Assembly: GCA_006176705.1 (NCBI GenBank)
Contig: QRFJ01000047.1
Location: forward strand, 558,001 to 622,000
DNA length: 64,000 bases
Direction of reading: 5' to 3'
From: Cocos nucifera
Lineage: Eukaryota > Streptophyta > Magnoliopsida > Arecales > Arecaceae
Part shown: piece after piece, positions 23,883 through 35,144 of the stretch
Layout of the letters: each line of letters opens with the position of its first letter
How positions within the stretch are numbered: position 1 is the stretch's first letter
Notes under the pieces: model-generated
Seen by the model: only the letters and a program-made list of their open reading frames with translations
What the model was told of the DNA's origin: nothing
The model's database searches: none
Position numbers and translations under genes: made by a program

Positions 23883-24731
23883 TCAAATTTTTTTCGGATT
23901 GGCCTCAATCTCTCGTCTTGAGACCATGAATCTCAAAAATTTTTCTGAGGCTATCCCAAAGACGCACTTAGTTGGATTCAGCTTCATCTTGTATTTTTTA
24001 AGCTCATCGAAAGTCTCTTCAAGGTCGGCAATATGATTGACAGACATTCGACTTTTGATCAATATATCATCGATGTAAACCTCCATATTGCGATCGATCT
24101 GCTCCTTGAAGATTTTATTGACCAAGTGTTGATAAGTCATGCCTGCATTCTTAAGTCCGAAGGGCATGACTCTATAACAATAAAGACCATGATTAGTAAT
24201 AAAAGCAGTCTTTTTCTCATTCTTCGGTGCCATCCAAATTTGCTTGTAGCCAGAGAAGGCATCCATGAAGGTGAGAAGCTCGTAGTCTAAAGTCGCATCC
24301 ATCAGTTGGTCGATTCTGGGCAAAGGATAGCTATCTTTTGGATAGGTCTTGTTCAGCTTCTTAAAGTCGATGCACATCCTCCACTTGCCGTTGGCCTTCT
24401 TGACCAGGACCACGTTAGAGACCCAAGTTGGATAGCTGATTTTTTGAATAAATTCGGCATTGAGAAGCTTGTCGACTTCTTCTGCTATTACCTTCTGCCT
24501 TTTTGGTGCATGGCTCTGAACTTTTTTTTTCACTCGTCGATGTTTGGGATCAACAGCCAGTCGATGTTCCATAACCTCGGTATCAATTTTGGGCATATCC
24601 ATCGAAACCCAGGTGAAAATGTCGGCATTCCTCCATAAAAAGGTGATGAGCTGCTCCCGAACTTCATCTTCCAGATTGGAGCCAATTTGCACTATATGCT
24701 TCATATTTTCGTCATTCAGGAGGATGATCAC
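23883..24731 (-). pseudogene. Element B reverse transcriptase, long open segment
   Basis: An uninterrupted 282-codon stretch covers most of RT: TEVMEHRLAVDPKHRRVKKK, then SNVVLVKKANGKWRMCIDF, KKLNKTYPKDSYPLPRIDQL, MPFGLKNAGMTYQHLVNKIF and the catalytic YIDD at 24066-24077. It is better preserved than element A, but the surrounding polyprotein is broken by a stop at 23883 and by frameshifts, so no functional Pol would be made. Confidence 0.93.
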
Positions 24732-25200
24732 AAGATCTTCTATGGGCTCACCTCGTTCTTCAGCAAGGTCATTGCGGACATCAAGTCCGTCAACTGGGTA
24801 GGGGTCAAGTCAAGTGCCATTTTGTAAGGCGATGGAGTAGCTGTGCCAAGCTAATGCTTGATCACCTCTGATTTTACCTATTTCATTGTTTATTGAAAAT
24901 TTTATTTTTAGGTAATAGATCGACACCACGGTTCGTAGTGCATTCAAACCAGGTCGGTCGAGGATTGCATTATAAGCAGAGGGAGCTTTTATCACCAAAA
25001 AGTTGATCCATGCCTTGTCCTGCTTTGGATATTGTCCTGCAGTCACGGCTAGAGTTATCATTCCCTCCACTAGTATAGCATCGTCAGTGAAGCCGACCAA
25101 TGGAGAGCTCATGGGTCTCAGGTAATTATCGGATATAGACATTTTAAAGAAAGCATCATAGTATAGAACATCAGCAGAACTTTTATTATACTAAAATACG
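24732..25200 (-). pseudogene. Element B protease, broken
   Basis: The active-site region near 25165-25200 reads KSSADV after a disrupted LVDN, and a frame restarts with MSISDNYLRPMSSPLVGF (25142). AYNAILDRPGLNALRTVVS is the usual C-terminal strand of the Tat protease. As in element A, the glycine of the D-x-G-S-S-A-D box is lost. Confidence 0.78.
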
Positions 25201-25248
25201 ACGTACATCATAATTAGCAATGTTCAAAGAAATTACAACTGCATCGTT

Positions 25249-27005
25249 GTGCGGGAACTGGACACCTTAAGCATCCTCGTCGGTGAAAGCGATGGGCTCT
25301 TCAGTTCTTCGCTTTTTTCGAGCTCGGTTGATCCACTAGCCTCCCCTCATCGAAATTCCTCAAAGATGGTGTTAATGATGCCGATCGGGGGTCGATCTTC
25401 TCACTGCTCCTCGTTCCTTGGTGGTTCTGATGATGGAGGTGCTCTCAATCGATCCTCTCATCCTTTCGATCGATGTCGCAGAAACCAGCCAAGCCTACCG
25501 TGCCTGATAAGCTCCTCAATCTCATCTTGGAGCTGAATGTACTCTTCTATATCGTGATCATGATCGCGATGGTAGAGGCAGAACTTGCTAGGATTGCGCT
25601 TGATAGGATGAGTGTGCATCCTTTCCGATCATGATAGTTGCTCTCTGATCTCCATCAGTACTTGAATTTTTGAAGCATTAAGAGGGACGTAGTTGTAGAA
25701 TTTTCTAAAGGAAGAGCTCCATCGTGCCCATCTATTCGAGCTTCTTCGCCTCCGAACCTGAGTAGGAGTTCGGACCCGCCTACACTTCAAAGGAGTTTGG
25801 GAGCGTGGCCAAGCTCTGCTCGATTTCTCTCCAATCATGGGCATATTTGGTTCACCCGCCTACCGCTCTTGGATGGCTTCATTATCCCTAACCTTAAAGG
25901 CCTCTTCAGCTCGGACATAACCTTCAGCTTGAGCCAACATATCGATAAAGTTTTTGAGGTACTTCTTCTTCAGAGAGAATAGCAAATCATTCTTCTGAAG
26001 GTCATCCTTGAGTGTGGCCATTGTAACAGACTGATCCAGATTTTGGATCTCTAATGTAGCAGCATTAAATTGGATGACATAAGTTCGGATAGATTCTTCC
26101 TCCTTCTGCTTGATATTCATTAGAAAATTCGAACCTCGATGGAGACGTCGACTGCTAACGACATGAGCCACAAACTAATGGCTCATTTGATCAAAAAAAA
26201 GATGGTATCTGATTTAAGGATCAAGTATCAGTTTCTGATGGCTTTCTTGAGGGTGGACGAAAAAGTCCAGCATAAAATAACGTCTAGCATGCCGTGGAGC
26301 AGCATCATCATCCGAAAGGCCTTCAGGTAGTCAATCAGATCGGTGGTTTCATCATAACTTTCAAACTGAGGAAGCTTGAAGTTCGGTGGGATTGGTTTCT
26401 ACATAATCTTCTGAGAAAAAGGAGGGTCAGTGCAAATATCATTACTGTGGGAGGAGAAAACATGATGGAGTTCTTCGATTCGTCAGCTCATTTTCTGGAG
26501 CCTTTGATCCAAGAGATCTTCACGATCGTTGATCTTCAAAATTTTCTGATGGAATGGGAGCAAAGCTCCTCCCGAGGTCGAGTCATGGTCCGAGCAAGGG
26601 CTCTCCTCCCTCTGCTTTTCTCTTTCGGGGGTCGCCGATCGATTGACCCAAGTCGGCCTCCCCCAAATCGGGTTCTCCGACTTCTAAAAAATCTATTTTG
26701 ATCGGGATGGCACCGAAGACAACTGCTGCTACCGTATGGCCTGCACTGCTTCAGTAAGACCATGGACCTATTGGACTAGTAGGTCAAACTACACCGTATC
26801 CACCATCGCAAGTGGTGGGGCTTGAGACATAGGAGATAAAATAGGGACGAAAAGATCTAGATGAGAGTAGATCAAACTACACCGTATCCACCATCGCAAG
26901 TGGTGGGGCTTGAGACGTAGGAGATAAAATAGGGACAGAAAGATCTGGATGAGATCTGACCACGAAGGTGGTTAACCGTCGGGTTGAAGTCTTTCTGGGA
27001 GGCAT
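25249..27005 (-). pseudogene. Element B gag, broken
   Basis: The start ATG is kept at 27005-27003 and reads MPPRKTSTRRLTTF, the same N-terminus as element C. An 88-bp tandem duplication at 26784-26959 follows it; 88 is not a multiple of three, so it shifts the frame. Later pieces are the EEESIRTYVIQFNAATLEIQ and LKDDLQKNDLLFSLKKKY segment (25860-26171) and FYNYVPLNASKIQVLMEIR (25629-25844). The zinc-knuckle region near 25500-25620 is recognisable only across frames. Confidence 0.83.
26784..26959. repeat. 88-bp tandem duplication inside element B gag
   Basis: Two nearly identical head-to-tail units (26784-26871 and 26872-26959), each holding TCAAACTACACCGTATCCAC and ending near GGATGAGA. They differ at only a few bases, so the duplication is recent compared with gag decay. 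Confidence 0.92.
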
Positions 27006-27105
27006 TCTCGAGAAGTCGAGAGAAAAAGTAGGACTCTGGCTAGGATGAAGAGGGATCTCTGTCATGTATTCCTTCAAGAATAAGAAAACCTCAATAACTT
27101 GAGAA

Positions 27106-27125
27106 GGTCCTTCCTTTAGCGCCAA
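27106..27125 (-). other. Primer binding site of element B
   Basis: TTGGCGCTAAAGGAAGGACC on the minus strand, three bases inside the 5' LTR, in the same position and with the same first nine bases as in element C. Confidence 0.75.
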
Positions 27126-27128
27126 TCC

Positions 27129-28004
27129 TATTGGTGTGAAATCTTATTACCGTTGGAGAAGTGCTGGAGTCAGAGAAGATAAGATCGCCATCGATGATCT
27201 GCAAAATAAGTCTCATCCAGAGCCCATGGTGGTGTTTCTAGCAAGACCTTTCGATGATCAAGTCAGCTCTTTCAGCCAACAGAAATGGAATACGTAAAGA
27301 GATTCTAGTAGATTTTTTAGGAAGAGAAGGAGAGCTTCCAGGCGAAAGTGTATCTAAAGGATCTCTTATATAGACGGAGCTTGCAATAAATTGATAGTGA
27401 CAGCTATAACCATCCGGTAGTGGGTTGTTCAGGGCCACGTGAAATTTGTTATGAGGGATAGTATCTATTATCGTGATGTGCGAGCCCGTCGGGGTCCAAT
27501 GGCCGAAGCTTGAATGGAAGAGATTGACGATTCTTTTGGCTACGTCGAGGGTGAGAGTCGAGATCCTCTAGGGCTGCTGGATGAAGTTCGAAGAAAATTT
27601 AGCTGTTTGGAGGAGTCCGTTTGAAGAAAAAATCTAGAAAAAAATCAACTATTAGAGGAGTCCAACTGAAGGAGAAGTCTGAAAAGAGTCCGACTGAAGG
27701 AGAAGTCTGAAAGAAGTTCAGCTGCTGAAGGAGTCCAAAAGGGATTCGACCACTGGAGGAGTCCAAAAGAAGTTCGACTGCTGAAGGAGTCCGAAAGAGG
27801 TTCGGTTGTTGAAGGAGTCCGAAAGAGGTTCGACCGTCGGAGGAGTTCGAAAAGAGTTCGACTGCTGAAGGAGTCCGAAAGGAGTTCAGCTACTGAAGGA
27901 GTCCCAAAAGAAAGAATTCTCGATCGAAGCTCCTCTATGATTACCAGTTATATTAGGCTAAGTATTAGACTGAACTTCGACGGAAGCAGGGTTTATCCCC
28001 GACA
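27129..28004 (-). repeat. 5' LTR of element B
   Basis: On the + strand it runs from TATTGGTGTGAAATC to TTTATCCCCGACA and matches 12103-12990 over its length. A TATA-like TCCGTCTATATAAGAGATCC lies on the minus strand near 27358-27377. The right half is a run of CGACTGCTGAAGGAGTC-like motifs about 30 bp apart. Confidence 0.9.
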
Positions 28005-30553
28005 CAATCCATCTATCATGAATGGATATGTGGCAAGAAAAGATTTGAATTCAAAAAATTAAATACTTAGCGAGATTCAAACAAAGAAAGAGATTACAAT
28101 ACATTTGAATCTAAATAAAATGGCAATCTCTTGATTTTCACCTCCAAATCATGATGGATTTGTGCTTCTTGCTTATATAAACAGGGCCAAGGAGACCCAT
28201 GGGGACAAGCTCCAAAAGGGAGAAAATCCCATAGATCAAAGATCCCATGGTGAAAGGATCTCAAGCCTTCATATATCATTCTACTTCTCTTTCTTGTAGA
28301 TCCACAGGCCTATAAACAGTGAAAGCCAAGGTGAAGATCGAGATCAAGATGAAGACCAAGGGGCTGAAGTAAAAGCAAAGGTCAATGTTGAAGTGAGGAG
28401 CCCGAAGGCCAAGCTCCCCAAGGCGAGCTTCAAAGGGCCAAATTTTAGAAGGTCGAGTTTCTAAAGACTGAGCTCCAAAAAATTGAACTCTCAAAGACCA
28501 AGCTCCTAAAGACTGATCGTAAGGCCAATCCAAGAAAGAATAAAAAGATCAAGATAAAAACCAACCAAAACTAGACTAACTAGAGTAGGATAATATTTTA
28601 TACTATTCTAACTTTCTATTATGTTCTCTTTTTACTGTTGTTCCTTCAAAGTACAATCCAACTTAAGCATTGATAGGCTCGATCAGAGTAAATCTAATGA
28701 GCTTTTCTCTTTTTCTATTGTATGTGCAAATCCACAATTGTTCAAGAAGGATTAGTACTCCATCTTCTACTATTATGAATTGAATGAATTGATCAGTGCC
28801 CTTAGACTATTCTAGTTAGATCAGATTTTAGCAGAAATAGTTACATCTCAAATTTTAGTTAATTTTTTTAAAAAAAAATTAGAGAAGAAAGTTGGGATTC
28901 AAATATCGTTTCTAAAAGTAGATTCTTCCTTAAATTTTGGATATTAACTTATTTATTATTCTTTCTAATAAAAGGTTGGAATGTGGGAACCCTAAGGACT
29001 CATTTAGTTTGTGAGAAGTGGAGGGGGAAGGCAATTCCTGAAAATAGAGGAAAGTCTTATTGTTTGGTTGAAATTTTAAGAGAATAGAGAATGAAAAAAG
29101 CTTTTTCCATGAGAAGACATTTTCATGTTTCATGAGAATTATAAATCCATAGAGGTAGTAGATTTTAAGACTTTCCTTGGGATGAAAATTGGTGATCCTT
29201 TTTTCTTTCCAAAATTATCATTTTAATATTATCTTTATATATATTAATTAATATTATATTAATATTATACTAATATAATATAATATTAATATTAATATAA
29301 TATTATAGAATATATTAATATTATTTTAATATTTATACTAATATAATATTTTTTATTAATATTAATATAATATTTATATTTATATATTAATATTTATATT
29401 CATATTATATCAATATATATTAATATTGTGTTAATATAATAAATTAGTATTATGGTTTTTTCTATGATGCTCCAAAGGATATTTCAGTCTTTTCACTATT
29501 GGTCTATTTCTAGCGGTTAGATTAAAGATGGACAGCTTAGATTTCTCCATCGGCAATCGGTTGAAGTGCTAATATGTGTAAATAGTATAGTAAATATTTC
29601 AAAGATTGAAATTATTTGATCATTAAAATAGATGGTAAGTATCATAATCAAATTGATTTTTATTTTATCAAAAGCCTTTATCCCACTTCTATTCTGAATC
29701 ATGATTTATGATTGCTAGGTTGCCACTAAAGGTAGAGAAGCTGAGAGGAAAAAGAAGCGGGATGATCAAGTTGGGTCTTTGGATCTTCAATGGCCATAAA
29801 GGAGGAGTTGGGGTGGTGGGTGGTGGGTGCTTGAGTCTTAATCGAGGCAAAGGAGGAAGGTGGGGGTTGGGGGGAGCACTTGGGACTTCACTAAGGGTGG
29901 AGGAGGGAGGGGGTTGAGGGGTTGAGGGATGATCACCACCATATAGGGAGAAGGGGGTGGCATGCATTGGTGGGAAAGACGAGTGGTAGAGGATCGAGGA
30001 AGGAGGTGGCATCGGGTGGTGGAGAGATGAGCTATGAAGAGATGGACGAAAGAGGAAGAAGAAGGGGATGACATGCGGTGGTAGAACCAGGCGACAAAGA
30101 GGCTGATGGAGGAAGAGGAAGGGGGCGACATGTGGTGGTTGGCCCAAGTGGCGAAGAGCTGGGCGAAGGAGGAAGGGGAATGGCATGCGGTGAAGGAGAG
30201 ACGAGCGGCAAGTAGGCAAGCAATAAGGAGGCAGGCGACCGTGGAGAAGCAGGTGGTGAGGAAAAGTTATGGAGAAGATAATTAAAAAATAATAAAATAT
30301 ATAAAAAAACATGTTGTTGCACTAATATCTTAAATATTTTTTATAATAAAATATTATAAAGGAGTACTTGCAAAGCTTTATATTATATTATATTAATATT
30401 ATATTAATATTTATATTTATACAAAGTTTATGAGCAAAATGATATGGTCATATATCTATTAAGAGTATAATGTGTAATTTGCATAATTTTTTTAAAAAAT
30501 TGAATACTCAATCAAATATAAACTATTCTGAAATACGACTAACCAAACATACC
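28005..30553. other. AT-rich spacer between elements B and C
   Basis: I recognise no gene. 29220-29450 is nearly all A/T with repeated TAATATTA words, and the same wording resumes at 30370-30420 on the other side of a purine-rich block. Around 28990-29230 there is sequence (CTCATTTAGTTTGTGAG onward) that resembles common dispersed plant repeats. A minus-strand open stretch of 207 codons across the purine block is proline/serine-rich and probably accidental. Confidence 0.5.
29945..30250. repeat. Degenerate purine-rich minisatellite
   Basis: A G/A-rich unit containing GGCATGCGGTGG-like words recurs about every 51-61 bp (near 29955, 30006, 30067, 30125 and 30182), separated by GAGGAAGAGGAAG-like linkers. 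Confidence 0.65.
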
Positions 30554-31358
30554 TGTTGGGGATAAACCCCACTCCTGCCAAAGTCAAGTTCGGTGCCTAG
30601 CCTGATGCGGCCAGTAGCCACGGAAGAGCTTCAGCGGACGCATCTTAGCCGAACTCCTACATCCGATCGAACTCCTCAACGATCAGGCCTTAGCCGAAGT
30701 CCTTCAACCGACCGAACTCTCCAACGGTCGAGCTTCGGACTCTCAGCGATCGAACTCCTTCTGATTGCCCAATCGCCGAGCTTCAGTCAGACTCCCACAA
30801 AAGTTGAACTCCCTCCAAAGCTTCCTCTCTGGCCGAGCTTCTAAGGAAGTCGGACTTCTTGCGGAATCCTCCAGCAATAGAGCTTTTACGGAATTCGGAC
30901 TCCTTACGGACTCCTCCAGCGATCGAACTTCTCAATGACCGAATTTTCATGCAAGCCGAGCTTCTTATGATGAATTCCTATAGGTGATCCCGCTACGGTT
31001 ATACGATAATAACGATTGGCATTTATCAAGTCAATAACGATCGATATTTATCAAGACAATAACGATCGGCATTTATCAGGACAGTTACGATAATCATTAA
31101 TCGAGGCGATTACAACAAGCTTTCTCTATAAAAAGGACCCTTCGGATACACTTATGCCAGGTTCTAAAAATCCTTCTCTTCTCTTCCCACACTGAGCACT
31201 CCATTCCTATTGATTAAAGCTGACTTGATCGTCGGAGGGTCCTACTGGAGCCACCCCCCATCGGCTCCGGACGGAACTTGATTTTGCAGGTCTCCGACGG
31301 CGACCTCATCGGCCTTCACTCCAGCGGACTTCGACGATGGTCAGATTCTGCGTCAACA
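30554..31358 (+). repeat. 5' LTR of element C
   Basis: Starts TGTTGGGGATAAACCCC and ends CTGCGTCAACA. The TATA box TATAAAAAGGACC is at 31137-31149. Downstream TGATCGTCGGAGGGTCC (near 31228-31244) is the block shared with the other Tat LTRs. It is 42 bp shorter than the 3' LTR. Confidence 0.93.
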
Positions 31359-31360
31359 AA

Positions 31361-31378
31361 TTGGCGCTAGAAGGAGGG
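31361..31378 (+). other. Primer binding site of element C
   Basis: TTGGCGCTAGAAGGAGGG, two bases inside the 5' LTR. Identical wording occurs at 50718-50735 in element D. Confidence 0.85.
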
Positions 31379-31489
31379 CCTACCGATAAAGATTTCTCTC
31401 TTAGAGGAAGCCGGAGTTTCTTTGTTCTTAAAGGAGTGCTCGAAAAATCTCTCTTCCTCCTTATTCGAATTTTCTTCCAAAAAAAAAAG

Positions 31490-32914
31490 ATGCCCCCCAG
31501 GAGAGCCTCCACCCGACGATCGGTGACCTCTGCGGCTCGATCCCATTTCGATCCGTCTGCTCCCGCTCTAGCCCCAGCGATCCAGGCTCACTCTGCAGCC
31601 ACGGTAGATGCTGAGCAGTTCAACCTGCTCGTTCAGCAAGTTCGTGGCCTCACTAAGGTAGTTCAGGCAGTGCAGACCATGCACCAGCAGGCCCTAGTAT
31701 CAGCTCAACCAGTGTGGGATTCTTCAGAGCCATGTGATCCAGTCCAGGGGCAATCGACATGGGCTACCCGACCTCCAATCCTCGGAAGAGGAAAGCAACG
31801 GAGGGAGAGCCCTTGCTCGGACCGTAGCTCAACCCAGGGTGAAGTTTTGCACCCATTCAGCAAGAAGACCTTGGAGATCAGAGACCGCAAAGATCTTCTG
31901 GATCAAAGGCTCTTAGAAATGAGCCGACGAATTGAAGAACTCCATCACACTCCCTCCTCATGCGGTAATGACATCTGCACTGATCCTCCTTTTTCGCAGA
32001 AAATCATGTAGGAATCGATCCCGCCAAACTTCAAGCTCCCATAATTTGAGAGCTATGATGGGACCACCGATCCGATCGACCATCTGAAAGCCTTCCGGAC
32101 AATGATGCTGCTCCATGGCGTGTCAGATGCTATCTTGTGCCGGGCTTTCCCCTCTACCCTTAAAGGAGCCGCTAGGAATTGATACTCGACGCTCAAGCCA
32201 AATACCATCTTATCATTTGACCAGATGAGTCAACAGTTCGCGGCCCACTTTATCAGTAGTCGACATCCGCGTCGAGGTTTGGAGTCCTTAATGGCCATCA
32301 GGCAGAAGAAGGGAGAATCCATCCGAGCTTACATTACCCGATTTAATACTGCTGCATTGGAAGTTCTGGACTTGGATCAGTCTATCGCGATGTCCGCACT
32401 CAAGGACGGCCTTCAGAAAAATAACTTACTGTTCTCTCTGGAGAAAAGGTACCCTAGAAATTTCGCCGATCTACTGGCTCAGGCCGAGAGATATGCCCGT
32501 GCGGAAGAAGCCTTCAAGTTGAAGGACAAAGAAGCCTTAAGAGAGCGGCTGACAGGTAATGGGGAGCCGAATGAAGTTCGGCCGCACTCACGGACTTCCT
32601 CCGATAGCAAGCGGGCCCGAACTCCTCGAGCTCATAGAGAAGCGTGAAGAAGCCCTCCTCCCAAAAGATTTCGCAACTACGTCCCCCTCAATGCTCCTCG
32701 AACTCAGATCCTCACCGAAGTTAAGAACAAACTGCCAAGATCAGAAGGATTACGATCTCCCCCAAACAAGCGTGACCGAAGCAAGTACTGCCTCTACCAT
32801 CGCGACCACGGCCACGACACTGAGGAGTGCATCCAGCTCCGAGACGAAATTGAGGAGCTCGTCAGAAAGGGGCGGCTGGGTAAATTCGTTCGACGCCAGT
32901 CTGAAGATCGGTGA
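31490..32914 (+). pseudogene. Element C gag, one frame with four nonsense codons
   Basis: The reading frame starts MPPRRASTRRSVTSAARS and keeps one frame for 475 codons up to TGA at 32912-32914. Only four stops interrupt it: TAG at 32009, TAA at 32042, TGA at 32180 and TGA at 32645. The core has FDQMSQQFAAHFISSRHPRR, GESIRAYITRFNTAALEVLD and LKDGLQKNNLLFSLEKRYPR. The C-terminus has CLYHRDHGHDTEECIQLRD, a short zinc-knuckle-like C-H-H-C. Comparison with elements A and B shows that each stop can be explained by one C-to-T or G-to-A change (CAG, CAA, TGG and probably CGA). This is the best gag model in the window. Confidence 0.9.
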
Positions 32915-33289
32915 AGGGCGCTACCGTAACAAGAAATCATAAGATCGACCGCCTTACGACGTCGTCAACGTTACCCCAGGTCCCAGCGTCGAAGTCAAGA
33001 CAAGCATGCTCTAAAGTGAGGAGGCCAGCATGAGAAAGAAAAGGTCGTCTGCATGAAGAAGGGCGAAGGAACAACGCTACCATGACCCTGAGTCACAAAG
33101 AATTCGAGAATACATTACCAGTGACTTCCTTTCAATAAAGTTCTTTCCTTTCAACTGTGTATTATTTTTAGACGCCAAAACTATGTAATGATAGGGAAAG
33201 AAGCAGTCAATAGTCGCCGTGTTGGAACAGAAGGAAGACTTTGTCCTAATACGAGCAGGTCAAAGACCATCAACCTTCCGAAAAGCAAC

Positions 33290-33905
33290 CTCGGCCAGAG
33301 ATAAAATCTCTCCCGAGCAACCACCTCGGCTAGAGATAAGATCTCTTCCGAGAAGTTCGGCCAGAGATAAGATTTCTTCCAAAAAGTCGAGAAGTTCGGC
33401 CAGAGATAAGATCTCTCCCGAAAAGCAACCTCGGCCAGAGATAAGATCTCTCCCGAGCGACCAGTTCGGACAGAGATAAGATCTCTCCCAAGCAAGTTCG
33501 GCCAGAGATAAGATCTCTCCAAAGCAAGTTCGGTCAGAGATAAGATCTCTCCCGAAAGCAACCTCGGCCAGAGATAAGATTCTCTCCCGAGCGACCACCT
33601 CGACTAGAGATAAGATCTCTTCCGAAAAGTTCGGCCAGAGATAAGATCTCTCCCGAAAAGCAATCAAAATTCGGCCAGAGATAAGATCTCTCTCGAAAAG
33701 CAACCTCGGATCAGAGATAAGATCTCTCCCGAATGACCACCTCGGCTAGAGATAAGATCTCTTCCAAGAAGTTCGGCCAGAGATAAGATCTCTTCCGAGC
33801 AACCACCTCGGCTAGAGATAAGATCTCTTCTAAGAAGCGACTTCGGTCAGAGATAAGATCTCTTCCGAGCGACCCTGTCAACCTCGATCAAATGAGATCT
33901 CTCCC
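33290..33905 (+). repeat. Palindromic-core tandem array in the 3' UTR of element C
   Basis: About 17 units with AGAGATAAGATCTCT and a linker such as CCCGAGCAACCACCTCGGC, spaced 27-45 bp. This is the reverse-strand wording of the arrays in minus-strand elements A and E, so orientation relative to gag is the same. Confidence 0.92.
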
Positions 33906-33990
33906 GAGCTTCGACCTAAATTAGCACGGAGCTCGAAAGAAGACTTCGACAGTCGTCTTGTCTGCACTCTCTTTCTTCGAGTTTCGAACT

Positions 33991-34008
33991 CGGGAGTGGG
34001 GGGACTAG
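33991..34008 (+). other. Polypurine tract of element C
   Basis: CGGGAGTGGGGGGACTAG directly before the 3' LTR. Confidence 0.85.
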
Positions 34009-34855
34009 TGTTGGGGATAAACCCCACTCCTGCCAAAGTCAAGTTCGGTGCCCAGCCTGATGCAGCCAGTAGCCATGGAAGAGCTTCAGCAGATGCATCT
34101 TAGCCGAACTCCTACATTCGATCGAACTCTTCAGCGGTCGAGCCTCAGTCGAAGTCCTTCAACCGACCGAACTCTCCAACGGTAGAGCTTCGGACTTCCA
34201 GCGGCCGAACTCCTTCTGATTATCCAATCGCCGAGCTTCAGTCAGACTCCCACAAAAGCTGAACTCTCTCCACGTTGTTACAGTCAGACGCCTGTGGGAG
34301 CCGAACTCCCCCCAAAGCTTCCTCTCTGGCCGAGCTTCTAAGGAAGCTGGACTCCTTGCGGAACCCTCCAGCGATTGGGCTTCTACGAAATTCGGACTCC
34401 TTACGAACTCCTCCAATGGTCGAACTTCTCAATGGCTGAACTTTCATGCAAGCGGAGCTTCTTATGATGAATTCCTGCAGACGATCCCGCTATGGTTACA
34501 CGATAATAACGATTGGCATTTATCAAGTCAATAACGATTGACATTTATCAAGATAATAACGATCGGCATTTATCAGGACAGTTACGATAATCATTAATCG
34601 AGACGGTTACAACAAGCTTCCTCTATAAAAAGGACCCTCCAGATACACTTACGCCATGTTCTAAAAACCCTTCTCTCCTCTTCCCACACTGAGCACTCCA
34701 TTCCTGTTGACTGAAGCTGACTTGATCGTCGGAGGGTCCTAACGGAGCTACCCCCCACCGACTTCGGATGAAACTTGATTTTGCAGGTTCTCGACGGTGA
34801 CCTCATCGGCCTCCACTCCAACGGACTCTGGCAACGACCAGATTCTGCATCAATA
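34009..34855 (+). repeat. 3' LTR of element C
   Basis: Same ends as the 5' LTR, the last bases decayed to CAATA. It carries 42 extra bases near 34260-34305, which form a diverged second copy of the CAGTCAGACTCCCACAAAAG segment. Confidence 0.92.
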
Positions 34856-35144
34856 ATACCAAAATTCCATTCTTAGGTATCATATTCTGAGAAAGAAAAG
34901 TTTTTCCACCAACCAAATAAATATTAAATATTGGATCTTGTGGAAGTTAAATGGGAGGCTCCATACCACGAGACAAATATGATAATACCAAAAAAAATCC
35001 ATCTTAATTTCTTAGAATATGATAGAAATATGTTGGAAAGTGTGGAATATGGAATGAAAACTTCTTTTATTATATAAACCTTAGTCTTCTTTTAAATACT
35101 TAGGATGAAGCCTCAAGAGGATTGGTTTGATAGAAGATGGAAAG
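34856..35144. other. Unique-looking flank between elements C and E
   Basis: AT-rich sequence that continues the target site of C (ATACCAAAATTCCATTC) up to the target site of E. No gene is visible. The CCACCAACCAAATAAATATT wording resembles MITE ends but I see no matching partner. Confidence 0.5.

Larger units (their letters stand above)
12103..28004 (-). mobile_element. Element B: Tat-lineage Ty3/gypsy retrotransposon, interrupted by element N
   Basis: It has 5' LTR 27129-28004, PBS 27106-27125, gag, protease, RT, RNase H, aRNH, integrase, a 115-bp tandem array, a polypurine tract and 3' LTR 12103-12990. Without element N (14940-22018) and its duplicated 5 bp it is about 8.8 kb. The flanks are CAATA (12098-12102) and CAATC (28005-28009), a target duplication with one change. 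Frames are broken, but gag keeps its ATG and RT is open for over 280 codons, so it is less decayed than element A. Confidence 0.93.
30554..34855 (+). mobile_element. Element C: non-autonomous Tat-related retrotransposon, gag only
   Basis: LTRs at 30554-31358 and 34009-34855, PBS at 31361, gag 31490-32914, then directly a 3' UTR with palindromic array and a polypurine tract. It is flanked by a perfect 5-bp target duplication ATACC (30549-30553 and 34856-34860). The interior is only 2.65 kb; protease, RT, RNase H and integrase are missing, with no pol scraps recognised. It must have moved with enzymes from a relative such as element B. Confidence 0.93.

Noticed and set aside
29689..30312. 207-codon minus-strand open frame rich in P, S, L and H
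   Set aside because: It lies on the complement of a purine-rich minisatellite; low complexity, no domain, no gene context.
33181..33703. Several open frames in the element C array
   Set aside because: Repeated RDLISGR and EILSLAE words are translations of the palindromic core in different frames.
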